This document shows positions 36,005 through 48,478 of a DNA stretch of 64,000 bases, piece after piece. The stretch comes from Megalonaias nervosa (Eukaryota > Mollusca > Bivalvia > Unionida > Unionidae): the NCBI GenBank assembly GCA_016617855.1, contig JAECUM010003632.1, forward strand, positions 62,001-126,000, read 5' to 3'. Numbering within the stretch: the first letter of the stretch is position 1; every line of letters begins with the position of its first letter. The notes below the pieces were generated by a model. The model was not told the origin of the DNA. It ran no database searches and saw only the letters and a list, made by a program, of their open reading frames with translations. A program made the translations under genes and the position numbers.

Positions 36005-38110
36005 ACTTCTTACTGTTAAATGCTTAGTGCTGAAACCATTTTGGACAGTCTCCAGTGACAAGATTTTCAAATCAGCTGCAGTGGTGGACATACTGATGCC
36101 AGATTGGCACTGTGTTCCTTTAGGACCAACAAGCTGTCATGAGAAGTCTTCTTGTGGAAATTCCATGTTGATACCACTTCCCATTTTAAAAAAGTAACAA
36201 AATAGCAGCAATGGTGACCATACTGGACATCAGATCAGCACCACTTTAATTCAGAACCAACAAAATATGATAAGACTTCTGGTGATTACAACATACTGAT
36301 ACGACTTTTCATTCTGGAAGAGTGCCAACAGTAAGAATTTAAAGATGGCTGCCATGGTGGCCATACACTATATCAGATTCACAACATTTCCATATAGGAC
36401 CAACTAGATATCACAAGAAGTCTTCTAGTGAAGCACACTGTCAATACGAAAAGGAGAAGAAGCCATAACAAGATTTTCAAGATGTGGGATCCATAATGGA
36501 GGTCAGATTGGCCCATTTTTGTTCAGGACCAACTAGACATGATAAGAAGTCTATCAGCAAAAATGACATCCTGATATATCATCCATTCAGAAGTACTGAT
36601 ATCAAGCTTTTCAAGACAGTCGCTGTGGTGACCACACTTGATGTCTAAACATTACCATTTTCATTTACAACCAAGTAGACATCACATATGGAATCTTTTT
36701 TTAATTACAAACTTCATGCTGTTACAACCGTCAGGTCACAAGGAGTAGCTAAAACGAGATTCTCAAGATGGCAGCCATACTGGCTGTGCATGCAGCACCA
36801 TATTTAATGCAGGACCTACTAGATATTCTGGGGAAAAAAAACAAGTCAATGTGACTTTTTGTTCAGAAGAAGTAACAGTAAGAAGATAATTTAGATGACT
36901 GCTGTGGTGGCTATACTAAACATTTGATTGGGAGAAGTTTATTTAGGACCAACTAGACATCAGAAAGTCTTTAAGTGAAAGCTCCATTCTGATTCAAAAG
37001 ATGCAGCCACAACAAGATTTTCAACATCAACACATGGCAGCCATATTAGATATCACATCAATTTTTATTATATATAGCCATTTCAATTAAAACTAACAAG
37101 CCACAATAAGAAGTCTTCTGGTGAAAACCCCATGTCAATATGCCTTATCATTCAGGAAAAATAGTAATAACAAGATTTTCACGATGGCTGCGGTGCCAAC
37201 CATATTGGACGTCTGATTCACACCCCTTTCATTCTGGACCTACCAAATATCACAAGAACTCTTTTGGTCAAAACCCTAGGACTTTTTGTTCTAGGAAAGT
37301 AGCAATAACAAGATTTTGAAGACAGTTGCTGTGGTGGCCATAGTGAACATCTGATCAGTATCAGTTTCGTTTGAGACCAAATAGATATCTTAAAGTCTTT
37401 CAGTAGAAACCCCATGCTGATATGACCATCCATTCAGAAGCAGCAGCAATAACATAATATTTTCAACATGGCCACTGTGACAGCGATAACAGACATCATA
37501 TCTGTACCATTTAAGACCAACAAGGCATAATAAGAAGTCTCTTGGTGAAAACCCATGTCAACAAGACTCTATTCAGGTAGGGTAGTGATATAATTTACAG
37601 ATGACTGCCATGGTGGTCACAATAGGTGCTAGATTAGCACCATAGCCAGAGATCAAATTGGCATCCTTTTTATTCGCAATCAACTAGACATTACAAAAAG
37701 GCTTCTGATGAAAGCCATCATCTTAACAGGACTTTCCATTCAGGTGGATTAGCAATAACAAGATGGTGGCCACATTGGGTGTCAGATCAGCACCAATTTC
37801 ATTCTGACCAAGTAACCATCATAAAAATTCTTTAACTGAAATCCCATGTCCATGTGATCATCCATATTAGTTTTCAGATTGGCAACATTTCACTAGACAT
37901 TATAAGAAGTCTTCAGGTGAAAACTCCAACTTGATGCGGCCATCCATTCAAAATAACACGATTGCTGCTGTGGTGGCCACATCAGATGTCTGAATGGCGC
38001 CATTTTACTGTAGGACCAACTAGACCATGGAATAAATGTGTGTGTAAAGTTTTCATGAGAGTAGCATTAACAAACTTGTGCTAATGGATGGGCCATCCCA
38101 TAATCTCTTC
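36005..38110 (+). repeat. ~140-bp satellite, array 4 (longest), with terminal module
   Basis: About fifteen diverged tandem copies. The marker GGACCAACTAGA or a variant recurs near 36124, 36255, 36399, 36526, 36669, 36810, 36947, 37091, 37237, 37375, 37515, 37681, 37806 and 38018, at about 127-146 bp spacing. Each unit runs CATCACAAGAAGTCTTCTGG, TGAAAACCCCATGTC, ATATGACCATCCATTCAG, AATAACAAGATTTTCAAGAT, GGCTGCCATGGTGGCCATA, then GATTGGCACCATTTTCATTT. The array ends in the tail CATTAACAAACTTGTGCTAA ... CTCTTCTGGTTCATG. It lies in the large TARDBP intron. Confidence 0.9.
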
Positions 38111-39229
38111 TGGTTCATGTCCTGTATAGCTAACATGGAGACATTCTTAACTCACTACCTGGTTGTTCAAGTCCCCAAGTTCTGTACCAATTGAAAGGAA
38201 ATATATAGAACAGGGAAGTAGGGGGGTCAACACAATCCATTTCCTTAGAGGCAGGTTGCACTCTGTTTTGGGAAGTACAAGGTCTGGTGGGAACAAATGC
38301 CCAGTAACCAGTCACCAGTCCATTTCATCTGTTGCTTTACTTGTATAGTGCTGCCCTCTGACTAGAGCCCAATGCCTGGTACCTGATTACCATCCAAAGA
38401 ACAGTCAAGCAATGAAATTAGTCCCTATCCTAGGAACTCAGCACAATCAACAATCTTAACATCTCTGACAAGCTAGGATGAGACCACACTTCCATTATGC
38501 AGGAGATGTGGGACTTGCACAGTGATGTCTAAGACTCCCTTAAACAGGGGAAATGTGTATGATCCATCCTCGGACAGACAATCTGGCTACTTATTTGAAC
38601 CAGAAAGAGCCTCTCATATCTCCTGGGATTAGAGAGTCAGCAACTTCCTTGAGGTGGGAAGTGCCACAGCCCCTCTGGAATACAGTCGGACCATCTGCAA
38701 AGAATAATAAGTCGCTTTATTCTTCCTGCTTTGGTGTAAGCTGCAACTTTCAGCAAGTCCCACACTTCAGCTGTCCATAAAAGCTCCTTCTAGAGGAGGA
38801 AAGTAAGGACTACCACCAGGAAAAAAGAAAAATCAATTGCTCATTAACAAATCTGATAAAAAAAATATATTTTAGATGTTTGAGTTAAACACATTCAGAG
38901 ACTATAAACACAGCACATTATTCATTATTATTATTGGCCATGACCTTGAACATGATCATGGATAGAACAATGAACTTATACCCAGACGCTAGCTTTGGTT
39001 ATGTCTATAATTAATAATCTTTGGAAAAATCCCAACTTATTGAACTATCATAATGTAAGGAATTCTTCAAATATATCCACAAACCATATTTCATAAAAAA
39101 AATTGCATCCATAACTGTTATCAGGATCACAGGCCAGTAGATCTATCACAAGTCCCTAGAATGGATTAACATTCCAATGGCTGAAAAAAAAAGTTCAGGA
39201 ATCTAAGAAAAGAATGTTTCTTCATTTTG
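38111..39229. other. TARDBP intron, no gene seen
   Basis: The segment 38130-38800 is less AT-rich than its surroundings and could be an old transposon fragment, but no protein similarity or terminal repeat was recognised. Nothing else is supported. Confidence 0.4.
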
Positions 39230-39766
39230 ACTGCGGAGTGTTGAAATCATATCTGATCTTCTTGAACCAGAGGAAAATCTTTTAAATGGCAACTATGGCA
39301 GCCATATTGGACATATGATCAGCACCACTGTCATTTAGGATCAAATAGACATCACTGGAAGTCTTGAAGAAACCACAAATTCAATATGACTATCAATTCA
39401 GGAGTAGTGATAACAAGATCTTCAAGATGGCTATTGTGGCAGACATACTGAATGCAGGATTGGGACCAAGTTAAGACCAATTTAAATTTTACAAGTCTTC
39501 ATCAAAACCACGTCAGTGTGACCATATAATGTATTCAGAGGAGTAAGAACAACAAGATTTCGAGATGGCCATCACCAAAGCCATATTGACCATAAGACTG
39601 GCATTATTTTCAGTTAGGATCTACTAGATACAATTAGTCTTCTAGTGAAAACCCCATGTCAATATGAGAACCATACTGACTGTAAGATTGGCACTATTTT
39701 CATTCAGCACCAACTATATACGGTAAGTATTCTGGTGAAAAATCCATGTAGATATGACTTTTTGTT
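39230..39766 (+). repeat. ~140-bp satellite, array 5
   Basis: About four diverged units with the same phrases (GGATCAAATAGACATCAC, TAACAAGATCTTCAAGATGG, AGATGGCCATC, GTGAAAACCCCATGTCAATA). It abuts the GGGCTGTTCC MITE at 39769. Confidence 0.82.
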
Positions 39767-39768
39767 TA

Positions 39769-39960
39769 GGGCTGTTCCAGAAAAATATAAACCCCCTGGG
39801 GAGAAGACACTTTCAAATTCAACCAACCCACAACAGAAGCAATTTAAAAAAATTAAGATCCACCGTCAGATATGTTTTATTAAAAAAACACTGCCCCCCT
39901 ACATAAGCATATTTTTTTTACATAATTTCTGGCTGTGGGTTAGTGGGTGGTAGAAATGAT
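39769..39960. mobile_element. GGGCTGTTCC MITE, second subfamily (copy A)
   Basis: Begins GGGCTGTTCCAGAAAAATAT after TTTA. The interior (CAACCCACAACAG, CCACCGTCAGA) matches the element ending at 45443 rather than the 187-bp copies. The right end is not clear, so the end coordinate is approximate. Confidence 0.55.
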
Positions 39961-40754
39961 TTTAATATTGGGCTGGGGACGAAAGTGATTTAAATGACAG
40001 CTAGCTGGAGGTAATCTACTGAATTCATATAGATCATATATATCTACTGCATGTTTTTATTTGTATTCATTTATTATAATCAATCTTTTGTCCTTTTGTT
40101 CATTTGTCTGTCAGCCATGTATGTCTCTGATACTGTTAAAATTACAAATTTTCTTGGTGGCTTATTATTTGTAGATGTCATTGATCAGTCCCTTAATACC
40201 CACTAATTTAATGTCCATGAATATAGATTTTATATCTGGGATGTCTATTCTAATACAGAAAACATTAATTTGTATCCTTACTAAACTGTGTTTACTAAAG
40301 TGATCACTATGTTTTGCTATTTTTCTTTGTTCTCAGGCATGTTGCTTTTGATTAGAGTAATAGTTCAATCTTGTATTGCTTTAAATGTGTGGTCAGATGC
40401 TACGATTCCCTTGTTATTATTTTTCAATAAATGTTTTGGTAAACTTACAATACATGATTTGTCTGAAAAAATCATTAATGCCTATGAAAGCGATGTTGCA
40501 TTATTTCTGCCTACTTTTACACTCTATCATTTCTTGTAAGAACAAATATTTCAGTTACCGTTATCTTATTTTTATGCCTTGTTGCAAGACTAATATAAAG
40601 TTTTAAAAAAAAGAAATATAGCAAGTCAAACATTTTTATATCATAAATCAGATTTTTAAAAATGGATGAAAGTCAAGGAATCATTTTTTCCCAGAGTACT
40701 CTTAAACTGAATGTCATTGCAGTTAACTGTATTGTCAACAGCATTAAAATCATC
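39961..40754. other. TARDBP intron, nothing recognised
   Basis: T-rich sequence with overlapping short forward frames (40288-40606) that have no family features and no splice support. Confidence 0.4.
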
Positions 40755-41115
40755 ACTGATGGCCTAGCAGTAACATTCTGCACTTTTAATCCAGCTGTCA
40801 CAGGTTCTATCTCCCACTTCTAGTCTTTCATATGAGACTTATACCTATGGTCTGAGGGGCTTTCATGGCAGAGTGTAAGATGCTTGTCTCATGATACAGA
40901 TCTGAGAGGCTTCCATGGCAGAGTGGTACAAGATGCTTGTCATGTGATTACTTGCCTCCAATGTGTAAATGAGACTGTTGCCAGTTACTTGTGGAAGGTC
41001 AGTGATTCTACATAAGTGGTGTTTGGTGTTTCAAAAGTACTTGGATTTTCTTCAGCAGTAAAACTGGCTGCCATATATAGATTCTCTTTATCTGAAAATG
41101 GTGTAAAGGCCATAA
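40755..41115 (+). mobile_element. probable tRNA-derived SINE, family C
   Basis: The head carries A-box-like TGGCCTAGCAGTAACATTC and B-box-like CAGGTTCTATCTCCC about 40 bp later. The body contains a tandem duplication of about 55 bp (TCTGAGGGGCTTTCATGGCA / TCTGAGAGGCTTCCATGGCA), then AAACTGGCTGCCATATATAG and GAAAATGGTGTAAAGGCC, similar to the 3' parts of mollusc tRNA SINEs. Boundaries are approximate. Confidence 0.5.
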
Positions 41116-44100
41116 TGATCTACCGAAACTGGAGATCTGTCTAAATGACTTTGGCTGTTGGAGATAAACATCAAATCAACATAGGCTCCATGTGCCCAAG
41201 TGTACTAAGGTGCTTGCTTTTAAAGATCACTTGCACATCTCACAGAGTAAGTTTTTGTCACAGATCAACCAATTTGGGTTGGTGGTCTTTTGGGGTTCTT
41301 CCTCCACCTAATATACTGTTAACCCCACCCCCCCCCAAAAAAACAAACCAAACCAAACTAAATCAACCAACTAATCAACTGTGGCAACAGCAGCAAAGGT
41401 ACTAGTCCATCATTTTTGCCACAGCTGTATGAGTTTATAAATTTTGACTCCAGTAATTTTTGTAGACCTTTAAATATTGTCAGTTATGCCTTTCTGACCG
41501 TTACCTAAAAGTCATCATCAGTTGGTACAAATGGATTTTTCATGGTGAGCATATGAGATGGAGAAGTCTTGAGCAATCCTGCATCACACGCTGCCAAAAA
41601 GTTTACATTTTAGCTCACTTAAAAGTTTCTCTAGCAATGTACATTGCTCCATCCAAGCTATGTTCACCAATACCTGGAGATGTGCATCTGTAATAAATAT
41701 TTATAACAAAATATGAGAATGCATCAGTGTTTTTCAGTTATGCATTTGAACTGAGCAACAACCAGAATCAACAAACCAAGAAATGAAATTATTCACATCT
41801 CTCAGGCAGAAGCACAGTGTATAATCATAATCTGACAAAAGATTTTTCAATCTTTAAATCTGCCAAATTCTTTTCCAATCATACTGATTCAGTGGACATA
41901 ATCACCAGAATGGACAGAAACAGACCAGAACAGATATAACCAGAAGGTTAAAATAGATTTGAGTAGCTAACTTCACGTGGTTTAGTTAACTGTACATCCT
42001 TTATTGTCTTCCCTTTGATTAATTTCTTACTGAAGCTGAGAAAATAATGTTGCACAAATAAAAAAGAGGCACACTTCTACTCATTATTGTTGTTATTATA
42101 CTTCTCCATTCCAGCCTGTTTTTATGATCTTGTTCCCCCACATACTGTTTGTCATGTTTATGATATGTATCTAAATTTGTCACTTACTTTTCCTACTACT
42201 ATACTGATTGTTTGTGAATATGCATATCAATGTGAAATGCAACGGGGAGACTAAATCCAAGATAGAAGACCTTTACATTTCTGGATGTATTCTGCTTAGA
42301 TTCCATGTTTCTGTACAAAACTCAAGAGTTCAAGACTCGCTGTACTAATTCAGTTCCCACTGTAAACCTGTGCAAACACCATGATATTAAAATTCAATAA
42401 CTTAAAATTTTGAGTGCTCATGTTCAAATTTTTATCAGTACAGACACATCTATGATGACAGCTTTTGTGAAAAGAGAACCATAACAGCTGCACCATTTTC
42501 TGGATCTTCACAAATTTGAAATGTGTGCTTTCAATACTACACCAAAGAGTCAGGTGCTGATTTCAGTAATGAGTCTTCCAAACTCAAGTCTGTAAAGGGA
42601 CAGAAATTATGTTAATAAAAGAATGTCCCTGACTTTTTTCAGTTACAAGTAGGACAAGCTCTCGAAAGATTCTTTTTACTAAAATATTACTTTCATGATC
42701 AACCAATCAGGGGCAGTCAAACCATGTATACTATTTTGTCTTCACTGATTTATATAGTATGGTTCTCGTTCTTTTATATCTTAGTAATGTGAGTCCTTCA
42801 ACAACTCTCAATGGTTGTATGCTTTTTTTCGACCATGCTGACTGGACACACTGTAAGATAATGGTTAAGTAACAGAAATACCATGGGATAACCAGAGACC
42901 AATAAAATCAAATAAAATGGTCAAGTTATCTCCCCTGCAGGGATGCTGCCAGGATTTCAGGATTTAATCTAAGTTTTCTGTGCATGTGATCTCCAATGAG
43001 GAAGTGGTGGTGGGAGGAATAGCCATTGTTAAATATCTCCCTAACACTTAAATATCTGTCACTCTTTCTTACTGTTCCACTCTGTTAAGGCTCTACTGAA
43101 ATCAAAATACTCAAAGAGATGTCATCTCTAGTTGTATAGTGATTATTACTGTGATGTCATTGGGCATAGTTGCGGTGGGGTCTTGGTTGGGATGGCAGAA
43201 AGACCATAGGATTACTCCATATTTGTCAGCTAATTACGATGTTGTCAAAAGAATTAAACTTTTTCTAACAATTCAGATGGACTATATACTTGATTCAAAA
43301 TCAATGAACAGGTTCTAAAATTGATGTGTTTATTTTGGAGCCATGTTCCTCCATCACATTCAAGATCTGAATATACCAAAGGTGAAATTAGAACAGTTGC
43401 ATCCTAAATTACTATTATGGCAACTTTAATGTTATTTAATGTGAGACTTTAATGCCAGAACTCATAGCTTCAGTGATTTTTGGGTTAAAAAACAAATTTC
43501 TTCTCAAACAACTCAATTTGGTGCAGATTACATTGTTTTTTAATGATACTGAGAATTCTTGATGTGTAAAAATTGCACAAGAAACGAACAACATCAGATC
43601 AGGAAATTAATACCACTTGGGAAAAACTGATAGGCATATGCAGAAATAATGATAGTATTATTTAAATGGAATATGTGGTTACAATACAAGTGCTGGTTCT
43701 ATAACTTTGCAAAATACATCTCGTACAACTTTTCTGTTGTTTCTAACAACACTCTGCAATATGGTAATAATTTTTCCAAACATGAAGTTGACCGACTTTT
43801 TACTTTAGTCCCTTGCTAATTAACTGTTTTAGATTTTACAACAAAACTAAGCACATTTTACCATTTGACAATAATACATGATCACAAATATTTAGATTGT
43901 AAGAAAATAGAAGTTACAATTTTATTAAAAGTATTGATACCAGTAAAACTAAAGGAGATGGTAAAAAAGAATCAGGATGAACCGATTAGTAGTGTAGTAA
44001 AGAATCCATATATCAGAAAGACATCAAGCATTTTTTCATCAATTTCATCATTAGTTAATGACACTGCTTCAAAATGTTGTGTACTAGATAACAGTAATCC

Positions 44101-44380
44101 AATTTGTAATACAAATACCAAATGATGGCTTGGAACTAAGTGCCAAAAGGAATACAGAAAATATCAACATCCTCAAAATATACATAGGAATAACCAAACA
44201 CAAACAGGACAAATTTTATCCATCTTGCTTTGAGTTTACACATTTCAGTCAGTTTCTTATGTTTAATGTCATTCAATTTTTGCACATAGAGAGCATGTAC
44301 TTCATTTGGTAATACATCTGCATGATATGAAAGTTTGTCTCGTTATTCTTTTGTTCTTTATGGTTGTGCAATTTTCAGCA
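41116..44380. other. TARDBP intron, nothing recognised
   Basis: AT-rich intron DNA with a C-run near 41330 (CCCCACCCCCCCCC). Forward frames at 43865-44312 are short and have no recognisable domain. Confidence 0.4.
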
Positions 44381-44399
44381 TCTCACAGGTATGACCCGA

Positions 44400-44889
44400 T
44401 GGGTATTCTCTCTTTGATATCTCCGTTCCAAAAATAAAAGTTTTCACTAACATGAACTCTGCCAAAGATTCACTTCCTTGAATCAGTGCTTTGCTGCCTC
44501 TTATGCCAAATTTTTTTCTCTTCCATAATGTTGTATTAGGGTTTTAAGTCCAACATTCCCACAGTCTGCTTGTTCAGACATGGGTATCTTGAATAAATAT
44601 AACCGGCATCCTGTCCATCCAACACGTACATCGGACTCGCACTCAACATCAAATTTGGGCTCAAAATCATACACTGGTATTTCCAGTGACATTTTCCCAA
44701 TGTCCAAACAGACTGATATACATGAAATTCATTGTCATCATAGCTATCACCAGCTAGTATCTGCCCACTGAAAACGTCATCTGATGACAAACCCTGTTGT
44801 GATTCAGCCATTTTGGTTCCCTGTGTGGCCCTTATTTGAAACATGCATATGTAAAACTTCCATGATGAAAGTAAGGTTAAAACTACCAT
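44400..44889 (-). pseudogene. possible broken coding remnant (unrecognised)
   Basis: Two overlapping minus-strand frames look protein-like in turn. One (44536-44889) has an acidic start, MAESQQGLSSDDVFSG ... YDDNEF. The other (44501-44707) continues EIPVYDFEPKFDVECESDVR then CRLYLFKIPMSEQADCGN. A frameshift near 44690-44710 would join them. Acidic N-terminus, YxFEP and a Cys-containing end faintly recall the short P2X7-tail-like proteins common in marine invertebrates, but the Cys pattern is not intact. It could also be chance. Confidence 0.25.
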
Positions 44890-45239
44890 AAAATGCTTGT
44901 TCCAGGGCCCAATGAACCAATCAAATTTAGTTTAACAGACATTCATGTCAAACTGAAGTATCCAGCTATTTTAACGTTTGCCTTCCTGAATCTGGATGTC
45001 GCATCAAATGCTGCGATATTGCTACTGGCAGTGCGAATTATGTCACGCAATGCACTTTTGAAGTTAGAAGTTGAATAAAAATTGCATACTGCACAAAGCA
45101 CGGTTGATATCCACGACGATGACATAATTTGCGGAAAGCGTATCATTGTTTTAAAAGTACGCGAATTCGTACAAATTAGGTGCACTCGCATGTTTTCTGA
45201 CCCAATGTTTTTTTCACATTAGACCGCTAGGAGGGGGTT

Positions 45240-45443
45240 AGATGTGATTTTAAATATATATATTCGTTTTTTTTTTCTGACAACCCCACCAGCAATTTCT
45301 CATTTTGTTAACACAACCCACAACAGGAGTGATTTTCCTATTCAACCTTCCACTGTCAGAATCAAAATAGTTGAAACACAACCTCCTACAGAAGTTTTTT
45401 TGAAGTGCCGTGGGGGGGGAATTATGTTTTACTGGAACAGCCC
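45240..45443. mobile_element. GGGCTGTTCC MITE, second subfamily (copy B)
   Basis: The right end TTTACTGGAACAGCCC (followed by TTA) is the inverse of the family terminus. The interior ACACAACCCACAACAGG and TTCCACTGTCAGAATC match copy A at 39769. The left end is degenerate and its coordinate approximate. Confidence 0.5.
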
Positions 45444-45545
45444 TTAGGAGGAATAGCAACAATATGATTTCTAAGACAGAAGCTATGGTAGTCATATCAG
45501 CACCATTTTCATTAATGACCAACTAGACACTGTATGTACAAGCCA
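45444..45545 (+). repeat. ~140-bp satellite, partial unit
   Basis: One partial unit (AGGAGGAATAGCAACAATAT, AGCACCATTTTCATTAATGA, CCAACTAGACA) immediately after the MITE. Confidence 0.7.
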
Positions 45546-46424
45546 TCACCCCCCCCCCAAGTGATGTAAGCATAATTATCTTTATTATAAGTGGCAAAAA
45601 AGCATACTTTGGGCGTAAAAAGTGTGATCTATATACAACATGCCAGAATTACAGAATGTATAAAAAATATACATTTATTTTTGCTACTAACCTGGTTCTG
45701 CAGCTAGTCAAAATGCTTGTCACAAAGGGCAAGATCCGTATGGATTAGAATCAGAATACAAGCACAAAATATGCTGATAAATTATTTATATTCAGGACTC
45801 ACTTTAGCTAGTTTACATGTCTATTAATGATCATGAAATGAAATTCTGCAACGAGCATGATCATGCGCTTAGAGTGCTGTATTACATTACTCTCATATTC
45901 TTCTTTTAAAATTTGCAAACAGGTGTTGATTTATCCTTTTATTTTATCTGACATGTTCTGAAGTTTGAAAAAATCCATGTAGCATTTTCCATCATATAAC
46001 ATTCACAACTCACACCATACAGCATTTCGCATAACATCTGGTGCCATTTTGTTTAAAAATATGTCCTGGTCCGCTAACTAACTAGCTTATCAATATAATG
46101 AATCTGCGAGGAAAAGTTCTTATTTCAAGAAACCCGTATGTTCTCTTGGAAATCGGTTATAGACAGTTGCTATAAATAGTGAATAAGTTAAGTACTCTTA
46201 TGCTATTCTTATGCAGCAGTTATCTTAATAAGAATATGCTAACATTTGTATGAGTGGAATTAAAGAGATGATAATAAAAATGACAAAAACAACTTTTTAC
46301 TGCTTTATTGTTTAGTTTTTAATTTATAAAAAAAGCATAATCCATACACAGGCAAGTGTGAAACATAATTTGGCAATGACTTATGATTACTCAAAAAGCA
46401 TAATGGTTGGTTGTATGATTGTAA
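45546..46424. other. TARDBP intron, nothing recognised
   Basis: AT-rich intron DNA with no recognised exon, RNA gene or repeat boundary. Confidence 0.45.
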
Positions 46425-46770
46425 GAAATCTGTTGGTGAAAACCCAATGTTGATACGAGTCTCCATCTAAGAACAGTGATAACAAGACTATTTAGATGGC
46501 TGCCATGACTGCCATATTGAATGTCGGATTGGCAGTAATTTCATTTAGGGTCAACTAAATATCATAGCCTTCTGGAGACAACCCCATGTCGATATGACCA
46601 TCCATTCAGAAGGAGTAGTAATAATATGTCTGAGTAACTAGACTTTAGATGTACCAATTTCATGTCAATCCTCCAAGTAGTCTAAGAGTAATGATAACAT
46701 ACCTGTTTTAACTGATGGATGGGTGACAAACAAGAGGCTAACATAGAAGCTCTTCTGATCTTTGAACTTA
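46425..46770 (+). repeat. ~140-bp satellite, array 6, with terminal module
   Basis: About one and a half units (GTTGGTGAAAACCCAATGTT, GATGGCTGCCATGACTGCCA, TTAGGGTCAACTAAATATCA) followed by the shared tail: TTTCATGTCAATCCTCCAAG, GATAACATACCTG, ACTGATGGATGGG, AGCTCTTCTGATC. Confidence 0.75.
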
Positions 46771-46839
46771 AAATCAGAGTGCCAACTATCAACTTGCTGA
46801 TTAGAATGCAATTAAATACAATATGTTAGTGATCAGATC

Positions 46840-47880
46840 TGCATCATTTCATTTAAGATGCGTAGTGATAAAGATATCTGCTCGATGTCCACTGTCGTAG
46901 TACAATTTTCAGTCAGAACCAGCTACATAATGTTACTATATTCTAGTCTAAAATCCTATGTCAACATGACCATCTGTTCAGGAGAAATAGCCACAACAAT
47001 GAGTTTCAAGATGTAGCAACATTTGGAAGTTGGATCACAATCAGTACAATCAGTTTGAACTACTTATTGCACACAAAAAGTCTCTAATTTTTTTTAAGAA
47101 CTTGTCAGTGTGACTACCCAATCAAGACAAACAGCTGTAACGAGATTTTTCACAATAACCACTGTGGTGGCCCTTTTGAGACCATTTCTGCATCATTTAA
47201 TTTTGGAAGTGTTTTAGTGAAAATCTCATAGTGATATAACTATCTATTCACCAAAAGCAGCAATAAAAATACTTTCAAGGTTGCCACCATGGTTGATATT
47301 CATTTACTATCAACTGGAAGTCACACAATGTCATTAATCAAAATTCAATGTCAATGTGACCATCTGTTTACGAGTAGTAGTAATAAAATTTTAAACACGG
47401 TCACCATGGTGCAGTTCCGATTGGAATAATTTTTAAATTAGGCCAACTACAAAGAAAGTCTTTTTAATGAAACCTTCATGCTGCTACAACCATCTCTGCA
47501 GGATTAAGATTTCAAGATGGCTGCAATAGTGGCACTATTTCCATTTGGATTCACAGTTCAGCTCAAAAAATCTTCAGTGAAACGCCCATGTCTCCACAAC
47601 TGTCCATTCAAAAGAATTCATGATAAGATTCTCAGGATTGCTGCTATGGTGGCACATGTTGGAGGTTTAATCAATACCAGTTTCATTTAGGACCAAATAT
47701 TTATCGTAAGTCATATAATTAAACCCGATGTTGTTGCAACCATATGTTCAAGAGAAGGAATAATAACAAGATTTTCAAGACGACTGCAACAGCTAACATG
47801 AGTTGTTCCAACACCATTTTCTTTTGAGACTACCAAGACATTATAATAAACATTTTAGTGAAACTCCAAACTTCATTTCC
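46840..47880 (+). repeat. ~140-bp satellite, array 7 (diverged)
   Basis: About seven strongly diverged units with recurring TTTCAAGATGGCTGC-, ACCATCTGTTCAGGAG- and AGGACCAAATAT-like phrases. The frame at 47803-48021 begins inside it and is not supported as a gene. Confidence 0.7.
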
Positions 47881-48337
47881 TTTAACTCTAACCTTCATGT
47901 CTACACATTTAAACCAAGCAACTCAAACTTTGCATTTTCAGATTATCTTATTTGTCAAAATGATGATGACATGGGCAAATTCATCATAAACAAACAGCTG
48001 GAAGAGAAAAATGCTGAATAATGAACTGCTGAAAGGAATATAACAAATATAAAGAAAATGTTCCTTGGAGCAAACAAGTTGCTAGGAGATAATTCAATTG
48101 GTTCCCTTGAAATGATTCACGAACCCCATATCTACATGAGGAAGGTGCAATACAAACAAAATTTTATTTAAGAAAGGAAATTGAATCAATGTAAACAGTG
48201 TCAGGATGACAAATCAAGCTTCTCTAAACTCCATGATATTCTATCACTTGAAGACCATGTACCAGGTCTAGAGTTGTCAGTTTAATGCCATGCAGTAAAA
48301 TCAAAGAAAACTTGTAACAATATGAAATAATGCTTAC

Positions 48338-48478
48338 GTTGGAATTGGGAATAGTGACATCACACCATCTACCATCAATATTATGCCGCTGTGACATACA
48401 TCGCATCTGGTCATCATACTTGTTGAATCGAATGAAACCATATCCCTTGGACAGCCCAGTTTTGGGATCTCTTTTTAC
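48338..48478 (-). CDS. TARDBP: TDP-43 exon: second half of RRM1
   Basis: The exon follows acceptor TTTATTGGCAG and ends before donor GTAAGC; 47 codons in phase 0. It opens [18 protein letters not shown], containing the RNP1 motif KGYGFIRF (human KGFGFVRF), and continues [20 protein letters not shown], near-identical to human MSQRHMIDGRWCDCKLPNS. The aromatic RNP1 residues that stack on UG-rich RNA are kept. Confidence 0.97.
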
